From Delphinapterus leucas (lineage: Eukaryota; Chordata; Mammalia; Artiodactyla; Monodontidae): DNA of 64,000 nucleotides. The notes beneath the pieces are model-generated. The model searched no databases and was not told where the DNA came from. It saw only the letters and a program-made list of their open reading frames with translations. Every line of letters starts with the position of its first letter. Position 1 is the first letter of the stretch. The translations under genes were made by a program, and so were the position numbers. Location of the stretch: positions 8,351,242 to 8,415,241 of the forward strand of contig NW_022098062.1 of assembly GCF_002288925.2 (NCBI RefSeq), given 5' to 3'. Below are positions 44,634 through 56,274 of this stretch, piece by piece.

Positions 44634-45940
44634 TCATACCGCAGGGGTGCCTTGCATTTCCAGCGCTTTCTGAAGGGCAGGCTTTTCACAGGGTGGGTGG
44701 CTCCTGTGAAGCCTCTGGGAGGTTTTTCCTTCCACAGGTGGGGCTGGTGACCAGTAGGAGTTTGTGCGGAAAGCAAAGGTCTGACCGCTGTCCTCCTCCC
44801 AGCAGAGAGAGAGGTCAGATGGGGGATGCTCTCTTCCAGCACCTCTCCTTATTGTTAGTCGAGTGACTCCTCCTAGGGATCTGGTTTTCTGCTCTGAATG
44901 CTTTGTTTTGATGGTGTTTTGGTGTTTTTCTAGTATAGTTACCCACCTGCAGGTACATCCCAGAAAAAAAGGCCTTCAAATGGAATAGGAGCCGGGTGAG
45001 GGGGGAGGTAGGGGATGGGGATGAGATGGGAAATATTGCACTGCTCCCGTACAGCAGCTCAAGGGATTTATTCTAGGCTTTCAGAGCCAAGTGAATATTG
45101 CTTATTCATGTGCAATCTAATCCTCCACGTGGCCTGGGGGCTGAGAGCAGCAGGGATGACCTGGTTGCAGAGGGGCAAGGAGGGGCTGGAGGGCACGTCC
45201 CTGGGCACTGTGGGGCAGACCTGGCATCCTGTGCTCTGGGAGGGCTGGTGCTGGAACAAGGTGTCCCTTGAATGGCTTGGATGCAGGAGCAATGACTGGG
45301 AGGGAGTTAGTATGGGCTGGAGGTGGATTGGTGATCAGACTCAGGATCTCTCAGTGGATTCAAGGTACAGAGCGTGCAACTCAAACATCTAGGAGACAGA
45401 AATGCCAGGCGCTCCTCTGCCATGCCCCCTTGAAAGGACAGCCAAGCCGCAGATTGATGCACACTCCCAGGCAGAGAATATCTTAATCACCCACTCGGTG
45501 GGTGATGGATAATCAGAGGAGGAGCAGCAGAGCTACGGCTCGGCCACCCCGAAGCTCTAACTTGATAACATGTGATAATTCACTTAAGGGCACAGGGAAG
45601 GAGAAGATTTCCCAACTGTGACTAACCAGTGCTGAAGACCTGAAAACAGCCACTTGGGACTGCTTTTATGTTCAGCTGTCAGCTTAGAAGCAGATGTCTG
45701 AGTGAACCTGGACATGGGTCAAACAAATATGCTGGGAACTGCATGCAATGCACAGATCTGTTGTTATATCCTGCTGAGGGCCTGTGTGCCCAACCTGCTC
45801 CCCTCCAGCCACACAGAAGAAGAGACAGAGAAGAAGGCAATACCTCTCTGTAACGTCTGATGGGGTTTGGGGGGTGATTCTAGCACAGAGACATCACTGA
45901 GCAGCAGGCAGTCACCTCTGCAGGGCACAGTGATGGAGTG
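44634..45940. other. Unique noncoding sequence
   Basis: No gene or repeat recognised. Frames are 60-125 codons and unremarkable. Confidence 0.45.
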
Positions 45941-46022
45941 GGAAAGATAAAGTGGCCCTTTTTTGACCAGTGGAAGCTAAGGGAAAGATAAAGTGGCCGT
46001 TTTTTGACCAGTGGAAGCTAAG
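45941..46022. repeat. 41-bp tandem duplication
   Basis: A 41-bp unit beginning GGAAAGATAAAGTGGCC occurs twice, at 45941-45981 and 45982-46022, with one C/G difference. A recent local duplication. Confidence 0.95.
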
Positions 46023-46824
46023 AGGCTAGTGACCAGAGGCCTACTCTCTGGCCACAGGGGCCTTTGACAGCTCAGAGAGTCCAACTATAGGAGAATCCTG
46101 TTTTCTATAGGGAAGGGAAAGTGCTCCCTAGGAGCCACTGGGTGGAGGACACAGACATCTTCCCTAACAATCCATCTCTTCATTTTTCTCTCCATCTCCT
46201 GCCAAAGAAGTAACCTACAGTGGTTTAGTTTCAACCAAAAGCTGAATTGGCTTGGGGGATGGAATCCTGTGGTTATTCTCCTCATGGAAAGAGGCAATGC
46301 CACATTAGGTATGCCCCACCTAAGGGGCAGGACCATAGGTGTTTTTCACATAAGAACACCTGTGCTGTCCTTTAACTGAACAGGCATAATAAGAATAATA
46401 GAAATACCAGCAGATATCACTATTAAGTGTTTATCATGCATCAGCCCCTCGGCTAAATAGTTTGTGAACATAATCACTTCTGATCCCCCGTTAACTCTTC
46501 CTGTTGACTTAGCCCTTCTCCTCTGACCTCACAAACACTCACAACCACATTCCCCAGGATTGAAGCATTTGGGAACTCAGACCAAAAATAAACCCAAGTA
46601 ATCTCTGAGCAGGTGTGTGTTACCTTGGGATGGCTCCAGGTGAATGATTAATTTGCTGATACCTTTATTGGCTGGCTTATGGCAGATGGGGATGAGAAGC
46701 AGGAAAGCAACTGGACAGGTCAGAAGTGATGAGACACCTGACAGTGAGTTTAGACACTGCAGCCACACTATGTAGCTTGTAAATAGTAGCTTGTCCTTGT
46801 GGAGATATTCTAGGCTGGCAAAAG
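46023..46824. other. Unique sequence with a reversed MIR remnant
   Basis: A weak reversed MIR at about 46380-46500 ('aataatagaaataccagcagatatcactattaagtgtttatcatgcatc'). Otherwise unrecognised. Confidence 0.45.
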
Positions 46825-46833
46825 TACATGAGA

Positions 46834-47442
46834 CGGCATTGCAGCACTATTTACAATAGCCAGGACATGGAACCAACCTAAATGTCCATCGACAGATGAA
46901 TGGATAAAGAAGATGTGGCACATATATACAACGGAATATTAGCCATAAAAAGAAAAGAAATTGAGTTATTTGTAGTGAGGTGGATGGACCTAGAGTCTGT
47001 CATACAGAGTGAGGTAAGTCAAAGAGAGAATCAAATACCGTATGCTAATGCATATATATGGAATCTAAAAAAAAAAAAAATGGTACTGGTGAACCTGGTG
47101 GCAGGGCAAGAATAAAGACATAAACATAGAGAATGGACTTGAGGACACGGAGGTGGGGGCAGTGAGGGGGAAGCTGGGGCGAAGTGAGAGTAGCATCAAC
47201 ATATGTACACTACCGAATGTAAAATAGTGAGCTAGTGGGAAGTAGCCGCATAGCACAGGGAGATCAGGTTCGTGCTTCGCGATAACCTAGAGACGTGGGA
47301 TAGGGAGGGTGGGAGGGAGGCTCAGGAGGGAGGGGATATGGGGATATAGGTATGCATATGGCTGATTCACTTTGTTGTACAACAGAAACTAACACAGTAT
47401 TGTGAAACAATTATACACCAATAAAGGTCTATTAAAAAAAAT
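46834..47442 (+). mobile_element. L1 LINE, 5'-truncated 3' end
   Basis: About 609 bp: last part of ORF2 ('atttacaatagccaggacatggaaccaacctaaatgtccatcgac') through the 3' UTR with AATAAAG near 47421. Target duplication TACATGAGA at 46825-46833 and 47443-47451. Closest relative in the window is the 20.3-20.7 kb copy, but this one has more base changes. Confidence 0.95.
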
Positions 47443-47451
47443 TACATGAGA

Positions 47452-47600
47452 AGTATTCTTAGCCTCCATTTTACATATGAAGCAACTGAGGTTGAAAGAA
47501 GTGGGGTGATTATCCCAAAGTCACATAGCAAGTAAGTTGCACAATCAGGATTTGAACCCCATGGCTGTCTCACACCAAAACCGCACCTGTCTCTTTCTAG
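47452..47600 (-). repeat. MIR SINE, minus strand
   Basis: 'ccattttacatatgaagcaactgaggttgaaagaag', 'cccaaagtcacatagcaagtaag', 'caggatttgaacccc' in reversed MIR order. Confidence 0.85.
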
Positions 47601-47811
47601 TCCAAATCTCAGCACAGAGGAAGTCATTAACAGCCCCATGCTGAATACAGAGGAGACATCCTGCCCAACAGAGTCCATATCTTTGAATAGATATTGCACT
47701 GGGGATGAGTAAGGATAGGAGAGTTCTATTGCTGTAATAGAAAATACCTTTATAGACTGGAGAGTCATTTCCTACACCAGTTTCTCTTTTCCTTGGCTAA
47801 GAGTCAGAGTT

Positions 47812-48005
47812 ATAGACTCTCAGAGATAGAAGGGACATTGGAGGACATCTAGTTCCATCCCCTCTTTTTATAGAAGAAGGCAAAGAGGCCCAGACAGAGG
47901 AACTGGGATGTTCAAGGTCACACAGCTAATGAGTGAAATGATTGAGCCTAGAATTTGGGAATTCTCACTGTTAGGCCCTAGCTCTTCCCATTGCTCTGTG
48001 AACTT
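47812..48005 (-). repeat. MIR3-like SINE, minus strand
   Basis: 'agactctcagagatagaagggacattggaggacatctagttccatcccc' followed by a 'gcaaagaggcccagacagagg' and 'aaggtcacacagctaatgag' block is a known ancient mammalian SINE layout. Confidence 0.65.
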
Positions 48006-48284
48006 TCTTACGTCTTCGGGTTTTTCCCTCAGCTTGAAGCTCCGTCACCTTGAAGGACACATGGCAATTTACCCCAATCTCACTTAGCCTGAAGATGAAA
48101 TGTTCAAAACAAATTTTTCTACTTTCTCCCTACTCCTTCCCCTCTTCCCATCCAACTAACTGGAAGGATGGTTTGGCACCAGAACAATCTACCTGAGACA
48201 AGGAAGGGGGCACAGATTTCCTCAATTCCTGGATTGGGAAGACCTTGGTATTAGTTTTTTAGAAAGTATCTTGAAGACTTACCT

Positions 48285-49645
48285 AAAACTACAATAATAA
48301 AGATAGTGTTCTACAGATGAAATGATAGACAAATAGACCAACTGAACACGGCACAGTCTGGAATCAGGCCCACACACATATTCAGTCACCTCATTTACGA
48401 TAAATGTGGCTGCAATGCCGTGGGGACAAGGATGGCCTTTTTCAATAAGTGATGCTAAGTCAACTGGATATCCTTATTTGAAAAAAAAATTTTTTTAAAT
48501 CCCTACCTCACACCAAACAGATAAATATATAATTATAATTCTAAATGAGAATGGTAAAATTATAAAGGCTTTTAGAAAAAAACATGGAAGGATATCTTCA
48601 GGATCCAGGCTAGATAAAGATTTCTTCAACATGACACAAAATACTTAACCATAAGGGGGAAAAAATTGATGAATGAAACTATATTAAAATTAATAACTTC
48701 AATTAATAATTAAAAAAAGATAAAACCACACAACTAAGAAGGCAAAAAAGGCAAGCCACAGAGCTGGAGAAGATATTTGCAAAATATATCTCTCTCAAAG
48801 GACTCATATTCAGAATATGTAAAGAACACTACAACCCAATAGGAAAAAAGGCAGATAATTCAATAGAAAAAATGGACAAAATACTTGAACTGGCCTTTCT
48901 CAGAAGATCTCCAAGTGATCAATAAACATATGAAAAGGTGCTCACCTCTTTTGATAATCAGGGGTATGTAAATTAAAATCACTATGGAATATCACCCCGT
49001 CTTCAGTGGAATGTTTAAAATAAAAAAGAGACAATGCCAAGTATTTCGTGAGGATGTGGAACAATCAGAGCTCAAACACTACTGGTGGGAGTGAGAATTG
49101 GAACAAAAACTTGGGAAAACATTTTGGCGGTTTCTACTGATACAAAGCGCACACATTTCTTAGAGCTAACAGAAAAAGCATATGTGTATTCATGAAAAGA
49201 CAGACACAAGTATGTTCAGAGCAGCATTTTAGTAAAAGCAAACTATTGGAAAAAACCCAAATATTTATCAAAAATGGAATGGATAAATAAATTGGGTACA
49301 TTCACAGTCTGGGAAACTATATAGAAAAGAGAGAACAAACTATAACCAATGCAGCATCATGGATGAGTCTCATAAATATGGTGAGTGAGAGCAAGCAGAC
49401 ACAACCGTGAACATGCTAGATGATTCCATTTATATAAGTCAGAAGCAGGTAAAACGAATCTATGGTGTTAGAAGTCAGGATAGTGGTTACCTTTGAAGGG
49501 AGATGGTAACTGGGAAGAAGCAGAAGGGGAGCCCCTGAGTAGGGCAAGTGGAAATATTCCTTTGTCTGATATCATGGTGCATTTGGTGAAAACCACTGAG
49601 TTGTACATTTATGTTAAACTACCATAAAACATATCTTCAACTTAT
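48285..49645 (+). mobile_element. Old L1 LINE fragment
   Basis: ORF2 3' part to near the 3' end, strongly decayed: 'aatagaccaactgaacacggcacagtctggaatcaggcccacacac', 'ctgatatcttcaggatccaggctagataaagatttcttcaac' type words, 'ggatgagtctcataaatatgg'. No intact frame over 60 codons survives. Confidence 0.85.
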
Positions 49646-49689
49646 TTTTCTCTTCTAAAATGGAGGAAAGTCAGGAGAAAGGGACGTAA

Positions 49690-50055
49690 CATCTATTTAT
49701 ACCTACTTCAAGCCTGCCGTCATGCTAGATTTGCCAGGCGTTAACTCATGCAATCCTCCCGACCATCCTGTGAGATAGGCGTTAGGTCCTCCATTTCACA
49801 GATGAGGAAACTAATACCCAAAGTGTAATTGTCTAAGGCCATGCCATTAGCAAGTGCTGGAATGAGATGTGACCTAGGATTTGAATTCAGGTTTGCCTGG
49901 GCCAGGAGCCCGTCTTTCCTCCACATCATGGTGCTTTCAAGGAAATGGCCCTAGCGTTGGGGTCAGAAAACCTGGTTTTGAATCCTAGTGCTATCACGCA
50001 CATGTTGTGTGACTGTGGGTAAATCAATCTAACTGGTTTTCATCTGTGGTTTGGG
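49690..50055. repeat. Reversed MIR then forward MIR
   Basis: Reversed copy 49690-49928 ('gtgagataggcgttaggtcctccatttcacagatgaggaaactaatacccaaag'). Forward copy 49935-50055 ('aaaacctggttttgaatcctagtgctatcacgcacatgttgtgtgactgtgggtaaatc'). Confidence 0.85.
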
Positions 50056-51529
50056 GAATTTCGGCAGGGGTGGGGAGGTGATACTGGTAGAAGACTCTAG
50101 AAATGTACACAAAGTCACACCACAGAGCCCTGTACTCCGCAGATGCAGAATCCTTTTTGCTTCATCTAAACCCTACTAGGCATTCATATCCTTCCTAGCA
50201 GGGGTTGTGCACCCCAAAGCAAAATTCACCGTGCCCCTCTCCCTGGTGTCACCGTTCAAGTGAATTCAGCTGGAAGTGAACATCAAGGGCAAGTTCGCTG
50301 GGAAAAAGGAGCCATGTTCAGCCTGAGGGTGTATGTGAAAGTGGGCAGAAGGCCTTGCTTCGGTGTTGAGGGAGTTTGCTGGTGACCTTATGAAAATGAG
50401 CTTCAGGTCTGTTGTTTTAACACCAGCTGGCAGAATTGAGTCGTCTCCCCTTGAGTTGTCTCCGTGATAGGAGAGGTTGGAAACGTGGAGAAGGATCTTC
50501 CAAAACCTGCTAGAATCACTCTCTCAAAAACAGCAGATTCTGCAAGCTCCTTTCACAGCAGAACTGAGTGAAACTTTTTTTGAGTCCCCTAAGAATAGTC
50601 AGGAAAATGGATGCAGGGTAAATAGCATCTGTATTTGTTCAACATTATGTCACCTGCCCCACGTAGCTTAATACCTGCTTAGGAATTGGGAGCTCCTTGG
50701 GCTGGCAGGGGGAGTGGGGACCTGAGCTCTACAGGGTGCCCTTCAGAACAGGACATGTGGATGGATTTTTTTATGAACTTATGATCACGGTCCCGTACTA
50801 TACGTGAGGCACATGAAAAAAAGATGCCAGTTCTGGGTAACGTGGAAGCGTTGTCTTTCTGTGTCCACACCTCAAAGACCTTCTCCCCCTTTTAAAGGCC
50901 CAGAGATCAGTGCTATGAGGTGGGCGGGGGAAAGCAAGAGTTTTCAGAGGGAGGGATGGGGGGCCGTGAGCCGGAGCCAAGCCCCCAGCCTGCCCGCCCC
51001 TACCCTCCCGCCCCCCCGCCCCCCGCCCCCGGTCTTCACCGAAGTCTTCATTTCTCTGTTCCTACATTGCACACATTGATCTGCTGTGTGCAAAGGTGCA
51101 AAGCAAGTTGGCAGGAGCACTGGATTGTATCAGGTCTATGAGGGAATAAATATACTTGGGTTTTTAGTTTAAATGAGTTGAGAGCTAGGGAATGGCTTGA
51201 CAGCCATGGGGATCCCAAGCGTCTGTTTCCCATCAAATAAGTCCCTTTGTAGGTTGTAGCTGTCAGTCAACGTTGCCCCATGGCTACCTGCCCTTGGGGA
51301 CAGATGTCCCCACCCATGCTGCTGGCCTGTCACTGCAGAGAAGAGGTGGGGTGGTTGGTGGCCGGTGGCTGGGAGGGTCGTCCTTTTCACACTGCCCTGA
51401 CGTCTCCCCAGTCAAGGTCTTGTCCCTAACGCGTGAGCTTTTCTCAGGGGCAAGGGATGGGCTGAGAGGGGACCCTAGGCTCTGGGTTCTTCACACCCAG
51501 CCACCTGGGTACAGCCTGTCTGTTCTGCT
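50056..51529. other. Unique sequence with a C-rich tract
   Basis: At 50982-51030 seven or more C runs of 3-7 lie close together. Their complement can form a G-quadruplex. No gene is seen in the remaining sequence, which has open frames of 60-93 codons. Confidence 0.5.
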
Positions 51530-52190
51530 ACCTTTTCTAATATTAATATCTTGATTAATTCCAGACCAACTGTCCTTTTTTTTTTCTTCTTATTTCCTAG
51601 CCTTTGCAAACCACCTACTCCTCTGTAAGAGTGACTTTGATTGAAGTTTGAAGTTTTCAGGTTCAGCTGTTTTCTAGTTACTTGGTATTAGAAAATGTAG
51701 CAATTTCCCCCCAATAAAGAGGGAAAAGGTCCTCCTCCCTTCCCCCTCCTCCCCTCCCCTCCCGGCATCTCCTGATGTGTCATAACTTTAAAAAAGGCCT
51801 GCAAGATATGGTTATTTATTCTTCTCCATCCTTCCCTCAACTCGATTTTGGGCTGAGGCCAAAAATGGGGGGAAACAATGAAGCAGCCATCCGAATAGTC
51901 TCCTTCAAAGCAGAAGTTTTTGTTCCTGTGACCGCTGCCCTCCCGAGGCTGCTGTCTGGGAATGGGGGTGTGGTAGTGGGGAGATTAGGGGGGTCAGGGG
52001 TGCACTCAGCACCCGCCCCTGCACGGGCCGGCCCTATGCCGTGGCCAAGGCTGAGTGGTTATGAAAGACCCTCTTGTATTGGATACAGTCAGCCCAGAGG
52101 GCGCCCCCTCAGAAGGTCATGGGCTCCTCCCAGGGTCGACCTTGCTGAAATTTATAGCTTCCCTCAATAAATCTATTGTGTGGCTCCTTA
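51530..52190. promoter_or_regulatory. Candidate conserved regulatory region with a CArG box
   Basis: TATTAATATCTTGATTAATTCC at 51540-51562 is a homeodomain-like patch. A perfect CArG box CCAAAAATGG (SRF site) is at 51859-51868, with a MEF2-like GGTTATTTATTC at 51809-51820 and AAATTTATAG at 52148-52157. Repeat-free except for simple T and C/T runs. Motif-based inference only. Confidence 0.4.
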
Positions 52191-52555
52191 GGAAGCCGTG
52201 GGGGTGAATCAGTGCTTGGGGACCTGGGGAGGTGGAACCAGGCAGGGACCAGGGAACCCCTGCTGGGGCAGGAGGAGTGGGCAGAGAAGGCAGTGTCCCC
52301 TCCCTCCCCTTCCTCTCCAGGCTGGGCCTCTTTTCAGAAGGAGGCGGTGGCTACCTGCAAACCCATGGGGATGCTCAGAAGCTTGGCTCTGAACCTCTGC
52401 GCCAAGTGAGATGAGGGGGCCCTGGAAGGGAGTTTGTGCCTGGAGAGAACGGGTGCATGGTGCCGCTCCCCGAAAGACAGCAGGGTCCCTTTCTCCCAAA
52501 CCAGCCAGACCTCATCAATGAGTCATGCCAGAGGTTCTTCCCTGTCCACAGTTAC
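52191..52555. other. GC-rich unique sequence
   Basis: Short overlapping frames only. No gene. Confidence 0.4.
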
Positions 52556-52586
52556 GGGCGGGGGCGGGGGGGGCGGGGGGGGCGGG
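52556..52586 (+). repeat. G-quadruplex-prone tract
   Basis: Five G runs (3, 5, 8, 8 and 3 G) separated by single C residues. It directly precedes the SINE head. Confidence 0.9.
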
Positions 52587-52587
52587 C

Positions 52588-52793
52588 GCTTCCCTGGTGG
52601 CGCAGTGGTTGAGAGTCGGCCTGCCGATGCAGGGGACATGGGTTCGTGCCCCGGTCCAGGAAGATCCCACATGCCGCGGAGCGGCTGGGCCCATGAGCCA
52701 TGGCCGCTGAGCCTGCGCGTCCGGAGCCTGTGCTCCGCAACGGGAGAGGCCACAACAGTGAGAGGCCCGCGTACCGCGAAAAAAAAAAAAAAA
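52588..52793 (+). mobile_element. CHR SINE, short form, no visible target duplication
   Basis: Complete short-form head, body and A tail of about 15 A. The sequence after the tail (GCTTTGGGGGTCC) does not repeat before the head. The 179-codon plus frame across it is an artefact. Confidence 0.93.
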
Positions 52794-53519
52794 GCTTTGG
52801 GGGTCCGAGCACAGGCCCTGAGCCTAATCTGGAATTTCCCTGCGGGGCAGATGAGAGCCGTGGAGCCGAGTGTAGATCCGCCCGCCCCCACCATCCCGGC
52901 CCCATCGCAGCTCACCTGGCTGATCTCAGCCTTCGCCCCTCCTCGCTATAGTCTTCCGGGAGGAGCAGGCTGAGGTCAGGAGGCAGCAGCTGAAAGGTAG
53001 GCCTCGACTCTGCTGGGGGAGGGTCGGGGCCCAGGAATACCGCGGGCTTGGGCGAGGAAGCTGTGCGGAGAAGGGCCTGTAGAGTGGGGTGCAGGCTGAG
53101 CTGGGGAACGGGAGACTGAGTTTACGTGGAGGGTGGTTGAAGGGCTCAGTCCGAACTCCAGGTGTCGGCTTGAAGCGGGGCTGCAATATCCCTGCTCAGA
53201 GTGGTCCCCGGGCTGGGGGTGGGGAGAGGCTGGCAAAGGAGGCCAGCCCGTTCGGAGAAGCTCCGGGAGGCCCAGACATTGGCAGGAACTCAGCTTCTCT
53301 TCTGCCTTGCCATTATCCACACATACTTGTCCTCTGCCTCAACAAGGCTCAAATGAATCACTTCTGCCTCAAAATTAAAAAAGGAAAAATTATAAACAGT
53401 CCCATAGAGGCATGAGCTCAGCTCGGAGCCTCTGCAGCAGCCCAAGGGGAAGTCACAGCTCACTTCCAGCTGGGGGCTCAGGCAGAAGCAGCCTGTGCGT
53501 GGCAATGCTGTGTCCCCTG
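52794..53519. other. GC-rich unique sequence
   Basis: No gene recognised. Overlapping frames of 81-114 codons on both strands at 52976-53415. Confidence 0.45.
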
Positions 53520-53670
53520 GCCGACTGCGGAGTTGTAAGGGGCGTATTTGTTAAATTCTCGTCAATATCCAAGGGGCCCTGTGTTTACTCCATTAGGAAA
53601 CCTGATAGAGCTAATCAATGCTGCAAGGACTAGTTAACTCCTGAGGGAAGGCAAATATAAACAGCAGCGA
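53520..53670. promoter_or_regulatory. Candidate conserved noncoding element, forkhead motifs
   Basis: Three forkhead-type words, TATTTGT (53535-53541), TGTTTAC (53582-53588) and ATAAACA (53657-53663), plus CATTAGG, CTAATCAATG and the palindrome AGTTAACT (53632-53639, HNF1 half-sites), lie in 130 bp of repeat-free DNA. Confidence 0.5.
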
Positions 53671-53799
53671 TCAAATAGAGGTAAAATCCCCCCCACTGCA
53701 TTTGGTTATAGGGTGGCTGCCAGCAGGTCCGTGCCGCAAGCCTGGGCTGTCAGGGGGGCCTGGCTCCTCCCCGGAGGGCAGGAGTGGACAGGGGACCTG

Positions 53800-54312
53800 T
53801 TGGAAGTCAGGGCCTGGCTGGCTTCTGAACGTGGGTCAGGTTCCACATTAGCTGTGGGCCTTGGGCAAGTCAGGTGGCCTCCCTGGCCCTTAGTGTCTTT
53901 ATCGGAAGGGCAATCACTAATGTTGAGATGCACTTCACAGCTCATCAAGGGCTTTCATTATCTTACTTGATATTCTTCACCCTTTGAGGTGGGCATCATT
54001 ATCATTATTTCCATTTCACGGGTAAAAAAAATGCAGCTCAGAGACATTAAATGACTTCACTAAGGCCACCGGCAGATAGAACAATTGAATCATAAATCCA
54101 GGCTCTTTCCTATATGCTTTCTTTCCTCTAGGCCATACCATTTCTGGAAGGGCTTTACACAGTATTACCTCATACGATCCCTCTAATCCCATAAGGTGGT
54201 TACTTACTGTTACCACCAAGTTACAAATTAAGAAGTCAGATCCCCAGGTTCAGAGAAGTAAGAGACTGTTCCAAGGTCATACAGATTATCCTAGTCACTA
54301 CAGCCAACACCA
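53800..54312. repeat. MIR remnants
   Basis: Forward MIR piece 53815-53905 ('gtgggccttgggcaagtcaggtggcctccctggcccttagtgtc'). Reversed pieces 53935-54115 ('cacttgatattcttcaccctttgaggtggg...ccatttcacgg') and 54150-54312 ('acctcatacgatccctctaatcccataaggtgg'). Confidence 0.65.
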
Positions 54313-54955
54313 CTGCTTGTTCAGATCATAGCAGTGCAAGGAAGGGCTGGGACGAGCTGATATCCGAGGTCTTTTCTGTGTAAAACATGCTGTGTTACTT
54401 TAACTTTCTTTTCCAACCTCACTTGCTTAGAGAATTCCTTTCTTCATATACCACCATGGTCACAAATTAGTCTGGTGCCTCCAGATGAAAGAGCATCAGG
54501 AAGGAGACACAGAGAGGCTGGGTCTGGGTTGTGGGGTGGAGCCCTGAGAGTAGCCACACTCTCTCCCCATCATGGTTTTCTGCTGCCCCACCCCTGCCCT
54601 GCCTGGCTCAGGAAACTCAGGAAACCTATCAGCTCCCTGGAACCCTGATTGGACAACAGATCCAGGGCTCTGTGAGGCCGGGCTTACACATCTCACCAGT
54701 AGTCAAAGACTTCTCCCTAGGGTGAGTCCACCCTGGAGTTAACCTCTTTTATTCTTTTAGTTTTGATTGAGCTTAGGTCCTTTACCTGTGGAGTGCTGGT
54801 TAGCTCCAGCCAAGTCTCAGGGGGGACCCTCCAAGATTTACTGGAGAGAAGATTTCTCTCCCTCTTTTGAAAAGGGGGCAGTCAATAGGGAAACTTCTTG
54901 CCCAACATCACATCCTAATGTCCACTTTTTACCCTGCATGGGGAGACCGGAAGAG
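54313..54955. other. Unique noncoding sequence
   Basis: Nothing recognised. Confidence 0.4.
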
Positions 54956-54959
54956 ATAG

Positions 54960-55180
54960 CTAGGGCTCTGGGATTATTATTAATAGTGATTTCTCATTTT
55001 ACACGGGTTGCTTCCCTTGTCATTTACAGACAGCGTTTACCTACATTATCTCATCTAGTTTTCAAATTCCATGTAGGGTCCAAGACTATTTTGATTCCTG
55101 TCCTATGAAGGAATAAAGAAGCTGGACCTAAGAGAGTCCAGGTGATTGGTTCAAGGTCATGAACTAGAAAGAAGCAGAGC
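54960..55180 (-). repeat. MIR SINE, minus strand
   Basis: 'cagcgtttacctacattatctcatctagttttcaa', 'ctatgaaggaataaagaagctggacctaag', 'ggttcaaggtcatgaactag' are reversed MIR words, diverged. Confidence 0.6.
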
Positions 55181-55939
55181 AGGGTCTTCCCAATGCTTGG
55201 TCCAGACCTCTTTTCACTTGAGCAGAGTTGTTCCTCCGGCTGTCCTGTGAAATGCTGTGACGGTGGCTCTCGGAAGGCGGTGTTGGTGGCGATAAAGAAC
55301 CGGCTGTGGTCTGGGAGGTGAAAGGTTCCAGGAGCTTGACAGCAGGCAGTGGCCTCTCTACCCCCAGGAGGCAGGTGATGCTTCTCACGGGGAAGCCCCC
55401 ATACATGTTTGATGTATAAATGAATGAATGAGTAATTGAGTGACCAGATCTCAGCTTTCCCGATTCCTAGTCAAACGTACTGCCCAGGACACCACTCTCA
55501 TTCCAGCAGTTTTTCATTGATCTGAAAATGTAAAAATCAGTCTTCAGACCTTAAAAATAAACCCACCCATGGGCCTTTTGCTGAGAGGAAATACAAGAAG
55601 CAGTTTGGGAGTGGGGGGAGAGGGAAGAGATTTTCAAGGTAGGGACTTGAGGCAGGGACTTGCCTGGCCCTGTGGTCGAAGGGCACCCAGCACAAGGAGC
55701 TGCCCTTGATGCTTCCCTGGCAGCCGCATGTCTGGGGACGGGGAGACGAGAGCCAATCCCATCCTTTCTGTGGGGCCCGTTGGACGTGTAGCCTTGGTGT
55801 CCAGCCAGAGCCCAGGCTTCAGAACGGAGGAGGACCGCTAAGCAGGAAATGCGGCTGCCTCATTCCAAATCTCTTCTGAATTTCATTTGTGACAAACCAC
55901 TCTTCATAAACCTCAGAACTGCCCACCGTCACCGGGGTG
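55181..55939. other. Unique noncoding sequence
   Basis: No gene or repeat. An ATGAATGAATGAG patch near 55420. Confidence 0.4.
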
Positions 55940-56170
55940 AGGGAAGCAATGCTGCTGAGAGGGAAAAACAATTAGAAATACAATTAGTGTTATTAAAGCA
56001 GGTCATAAATATTTGAGTTCTCTCTCTGGAGAGGAGGGACAAGATGACAGCCCATAATTCCTTGTATTGACAAAAGAGGAAACAGTCCATGAAACTGGTC
56101 ATTTGCCTGGGCATTTTTATCTATCAGATCCAAGAGTCAGAACAAGGGAAGCATGAATGATTGGATTAGC
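55940..56170. promoter_or_regulatory. Candidate conserved noncoding element
   Basis: Two CAATTAG cores 12 bp apart (55969-55975 and 55981-55987), then GTTATTAAAGCAGGTCATAAATATTTG, CCATAATTCC and TTTTATCTATCAGATCC (GATA/MEIS-like). Repeat-free. The regular spacing of two homeodomain cores is notable. Confidence 0.5.
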
Positions 56171-56239
56171 TGCCCAGCCTTTATGTGATCTTGCAGCATC
56201 AGCAATACGCAATGACTGCAACCCTCAGATGTGGGCATG

Positions 56240-56274
56240 CACACGCGCACACAAACACACACACACACGCACGC
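56240..56274. repeat. (CA)n microsatellite, interrupted
   Basis: CA units with CG interruptions. Confidence 0.9.

Noticed and set aside
52434..52973. 179-codon plus-strand frame
   Set aside because: It runs through the G-rich tract (Gly run) and the SINE.
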